From: Spirosoma sp.
Lineage (GTDB): Bacteria; Bacteroidota; Bacteroidia; Cytophagales; Spirosomataceae
Direction of reading: 5' to 3'
DNA length: 8,500 nucleotides
NCBI GenBank assembly: GCA_025351545.1
Contig: JANXVQ010000849.1
Coordinates: 1 to 8,500 of the forward strand
Part shown: one piece after another, positions 6,166 to 8,500 of the stretch
Position numbering within the stretch: position 1 is the first letter of the stretch
Layout: each line of letters opens with the position of its first letter
Position numbers and translations under genes: made by a program
The notes under the pieces: model-generated
What the model saw: only the letters and a program-made list of their open reading frames with translations
The model's database searches: none
What the model was told of the DNA's origin: nothing

Positions 6166-7497
6166 ATGGAACAGATAAGTAGCAAAAAACCAACCCGAGC
6201 GCGTTACGGGATGTTAGCACTCGTATTCGTCAATGTAGCCATTAGTTACCTGGACCGAACTAATATTGGGGTTGCTGCTTCGGCACTGGGAAAAGATCTG
6301 CACTTATCCAAGATTGAGTTAGGCTATATTTTGTCGGCTTTCGGGTGGGCATATGCCGCATTGCAGATTCCCGGCGGGTTAATAGCCGATCGATTTGGTC
6401 CGCGTGTCTTATATGCGTTCTGTTTAATTACCTGGTCAATAGTTACGCTGGCGCATGTACTTGTGAGAGGGATTGCCAGTCTGTTTTTTCTTCGATTGGC
6501 CACTGGCACGTTGGAAGCTCCTTCTTACCCAATTAACAACCGGATTGTAACGAGCTGGTTTCCAGATAATGAGCGAGCGTCGGCTATTGCCATGTATGTA
6601 TCAGGACAGTTTATTGGGCTGGCTTTTCTAAGCCCGATTCTGGCAATCGTTCAAGTTTACGCTGGCTGGCAAGGTCTATTTATTGGTACGGGTCTGGTTG
6701 GGTTGATATGGGGGATTATCTGGTATCTTTTCTACCGAGATCCGCTGGATAGCTCAACAGTCAATCAGGCCGAACTGGATTATATTGAAGAAGGCGGAGG
6801 GTTATTCAGAGTAAAAGACCGGACTAAGGTCCAGGCTAATTTATGGCGATGGTCTAATGTGAAACATATTTTTTCGAGCCGGACATTGTGGGGTGTTTAC
6901 ATCGGGCAGTTTGCTGTCAATGCCAACCTTTGGTTTTTCCTGACCTGGTTTCCAACCTATCTAGTAGAATACCGGCACTTAAGCTTTATTAAATCGGGTT
7001 ATCTGTCTTCGATACCTTTCCTGGCTGCCTGTGCGGGTTTACTGCTATCCGGTTTTCTGTCCGATCGGTTAGTCCGGCAGGGAAAATCGGTAAGTGTGGC
7101 CAGAAAAGCCCCCATTATTTTTGGACTTCTGTTATCATTCAGCATCATTGGTGCCAATTACACAAACGATATCGCCCTGGTCATCTTCTTCTTATCACTG
7201 GCGTTTTTTGGTACTGGTATGGCTTTGATTTCCTGGGTGTTTGTATCCATACTATCGCCAAAAAAATTGATTGGACTAACGGGTGGCGTATTCAATTTTA
7301 TGGGCAATCTGTCCTCCATTGTGGTGCCAATTGCTATCGGCTATCTGGTACAGGGTGGAGATTTTAAGCCGGCTCTGGTGTTCATTGGTGCCTTAGGGTT
7401 AATTGGCGCCTGTTCGTACATATTCCTGGTCGGAAAAATAGAACGGGTTGTCATTCCCGACACCACAACTGTTTTGCTTGTTTCCGACCAGAAATAA
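6166..7497 (+). CDS. MFS transporter, hexuronate/aldarate anion:cation symporter type
   Basis: An inner-membrane secondary transporter of 443 residues with about 12 hydrophobic segments, full length for the major facilitator superfamily. The N-terminus is basic (SSKKPTRARYG), then TM1 ends in SYLDRTNIG (27-35), typical of the ACS branch that includes GudP, GarP and ExuT. The loop 2-3 signature GGLIADRFGPR is at 70-80. APSYPINNRIVTSWFP (118-132) and YRDPLDSS followed by ELDYIEEGGG (190-212) mark the central loop of the same branch, and LWFFLTWFPTYLVEYR (255-270) opens the second half. The branch imports sugar acids such as glucarate, galactarate, hexuronates or related anions with a proton. 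It sits 143 bp behind the SDR, separated by the hairpin doublet, and is followed by a 22-bp dyad. Import of an oxidised sugar made by the exported enzymes upstream is a reasonable inference, although some members carry nicotinate, phthalate or tartrate. Confidence 0.9.
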   Translation: MEQISSKKPTRARYGMLALVFVNVAISYLDRTNIGVAASALGKDLHLSKIELGYILSAFGWAYAALQIPGGLIADRFGPRVLYAFCLITWSIVTLAHVLVRGIASLFFLRLATGTLEAPSYPINNRIVTSWFPDNERASAIAMYVSGQFIGLAFLSPILAIVQVYAGWQGLFIGTGLVGLIWGIIWYLFYRDPLDSSTVNQAELDYIEEGGGLFRVKDRTKVQANLWRWSNVKHIFSSRTLWGVYIGQFAVNANLWFFLTWFPTYLVEYRHLSFIKSGYLSSIPFLAACAGLLLSGFLSDRLVRQGKSVSVARKAPIIFGLLLSFSIIGANYTNDIALVIFFLSLAFFGTGMALISWVFVSILSPKKLIGLTGGVFNFMGNLSSIVVPIAIGYLVQGGDFKPALVFIGALGLIGACSYIFLVGKIERVVIPDTTTVLLVSDQK

Positions 7498-7530
7498 CGG
7501 CAGGTTGGCCTATCGATTTCTAAAAAATAA

Positions 7531-7585
7531 GTACCAACAAGTAAGCCACACTCGTATATAACCAGTGTGGCTTACTTGTTGGTAC
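7531..7585. terminator. 22-bp perfect inverted repeat after the transporter
   Basis: Arms at 7531-7552 (beginning GTACCAACAAG) and 7564-7585 (ending CTTGTTGGTAC) are perfect reverse complements across an 11-base loop. This is the strongest hairpin of the window. It lies 33 bases after the transporter stop and 46 bases before the GH43 start. The bases on its left are TTCTAAAAAATAA, so a T-rich tail follows the stem only on the minus strand. As an intrinsic terminator it would therefore act on minus-strand transcripts, though no minus-strand gene lies to its right here. On the plus strand it could still block 3' exonucleases or end transcription with a factor. Confidence 0.65.
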
Positions 7586-7631
7586 AACACGACCTATCGG
7601 CTGGTACTCATCGCCTGGAATTAAATAGCCA

Positions 7632-8486
7632 ATGATAAAATTTTCACTAACCTGCCTTATTACTATACTGATAGCTATGGGGTGTTTGGCGCAGTCGGCT
7701 CCTCCATCCCGTCGTGATATCATTACGTATCGAAATCCGGTCATAGCGGGCGATTTTGCCGATCCGTCGATCATCCGTGTTGGCAACACCTACTATGCCG
7801 CGGGCACTTCGTCGGAGTGGGGACCACCCTATCCGATATACACCTCAACCGATCTGGTCAATTGGGAATACATTGGTCCTGTTTTCAAAACGGCGCCGGA
7901 ATGGACAATGGGAAGTTATTGGGCTCCGGAATTGTTTTACCGAAATGGCACCTATTACGTCTATTATACCGCCCGCCGAAAATCAGACAAACGGTCGTAC
8001 ATCGGCGTCGCCACCACCCGAGACCTTCACAAAGGCTTCACTGACAAAGGGTTGTTAATCGAGTGGACTACAGAAGCCATTGATGCTTTTGTGCTCGAAG
8101 ATGCAGGAAAGTTATATATTACCTGGAAAGCGTACGGGCTTGACAAGGGAAAGGACATCGAGATTATAGGAGCTGAACTGGCTCCCGACGGACTCAAGAT
8201 TACGGGCAAAGCCTTTACGTTACTAAAAGCCGACCGTAATAACTGGGAATCTGGCGGTGCCGAAGGGCAGGCTATTGTCAAACGAGGACGTTATTACTAC
8301 ATGACTTATTCGGGCAACGCCTGTTGTGGTGCCCGATGTAATTACCAGGTTGGCCTGGCCCGTGCCGAAAAACTGCAAGGTCCGTGGGAAAAATACGCTG
8401 GAAACCCCGTATTGGTCAGCAACGACGCCTGGAAATGTCCCGGTCATGGAACCATAGTCACCACCCCCGACAGGGTTTTCTTATAA
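7632..8486 (+). CDS. Exported glycoside hydrolase family 43 protein, C-terminally truncated
   Basis: A five-bladed beta-propeller glycosidase of the arabinofuranosidase/beta-xylosidase family. It starts with a signal sequence (1 to about 20, ITILIAMGCLA); the Cys at 18 is not in a canonical lipobox, so a type I signal is favoured. The three catalytic acids are present: base D44 in DFADPS, pKa modulator D151 in AIDAFV, and acid E211 in GGAEGQA (EGP is more common). Also visible are YWAPE (96-100) and the calcium-site His H272 in CPGHGTIV. The Cys-rich SGNACCGARCNY (227-238) is a feature of one GH43 group. The frame stops at 284 residues right after the GHG motif, before the final LYHAY-like strand that closes blade five. 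Dropping one C from the run at 8464-8468 would read TTPTGFSYKNGQV on to the window end, so a frameshift (real or sequencing) is likely. Its catalytic acids are intact, but without the last strand the propeller may not close. Substrate beyond arabino- or xylo-saccharides is not inferable. Confidence 0.83.
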   Translation: MIKFSLTCLITILIAMGCLAQSAPPSRRDIITYRNPVIAGDFADPSIIRVGNTYYAAGTSSEWGPPYPIYTSTDLVNWEYIGPVFKTAPEWTMGSYWAPELFYRNGTYYVYYTARRKSDKRSYIGVATTRDLHKGFTDKGLLIEWTTEAIDAFVLEDAGKLYITWKAYGLDKGKDIEIIGAELAPDGLKITGKAFTLLKADRNNWESGGAEGQAIVKRGRYYYMTYSGNACCGARCNYQVGLARAEKLQGPWEKYAGNPVLVSNDAWKCPGHGTIVTTPDRVFL

Positions 8487-8500
8487 AAACGGTCAAGTGG
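8470..8500 (+). pseudogene. Likely out-of-frame continuation of the GH43 gene
   Basis: In the +1 frame relative to the GH43 reading frame, codons from 8470 encode TGFSYKNGQV and stay open to the window edge. This follows naturally on GTIVTTP if one C of the five at 8464-8468 is removed (ACC ACC CCG ACA GGG). Only about ten codons are visible, so the call rests on the abrupt end of a conserved domain rather than on the tail itself. Confidence 0.4.

Overview
The window looks like chromosomal DNA of a Bacteroidota bacterium, most likely Cytophagales (a Spirosoma, Larkinella or Dyadobacter-like genome). The reasons are moderate GC, A-rich leaders without clear Shine-Dalgarno sequences, and a gene set typical of plant-polysaccharide degraders in that group: a DUF7133/'PVC-type' cytochrome c dehydrogenase, a Tat-exported sugar isomerase-like TIM barrel, and GH43. 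This placement is by recognition, not by search. I see no rRNA, tRNA, CRISPR array, transposase or phage gene.

Layout. Positions 1-307 hold no gene I can support. A short-chain dehydrogenase (SDR) lies on the minus strand at 308-1063. A 305-bp divergent intergenic region carrying a large inverted repeat separates it from five plus-strand genes. These are a secreted beta-propeller/HEAT/cytochrome c dehydrogenase (1369-3927), a Tat-signal TIM-barrel isomerase/epimerase (4033-5097), a second SDR of gluconate 5-dehydrogenase type (5237-6022), an MFS transporter of the hexuronate/aldarate anion:cation symporter type (6166-7497), and an exported GH43 glycosidase (7632-8486). The GH43 frame stops early, probably through a one-base frameshift in a run of five C.

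How the genes may work together (inference). GH43 would release a pentose or arabino/xylo-oligosaccharide in the periplasm. The heme-containing dehydrogenase would oxidise a sugar or sugar derivative and pass electrons to the respiratory chain. The Tat-exported TIM barrel would isomerise or epimerise a sugar intermediate. The MFS carrier would import an acidic or keto-sugar product, and the two SDRs would interconvert hydroxyl and keto groups in the cytoplasm. No step has a proven substrate, and no SusCD pair, kinase, aldolase or regulator lies in the window.

Each of the five spacers around the plus-strand genes contains its own inverted repeat. The repeats are mostly unrelated in sequence: a 19-bp near-perfect dyad between the divergent genes, a 15-bp perfect dyad, an 8-bp nested dyad, a doublet of TGTCGGGTT hairpins that can also pair with each other, and a 22-bp perfect dyad. 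None has the oligo-T tail of a standard rho-independent terminator in the direction of the genes. These dyads and the broken GH43 end are the most unusual things in an otherwise ordinary catabolic region.
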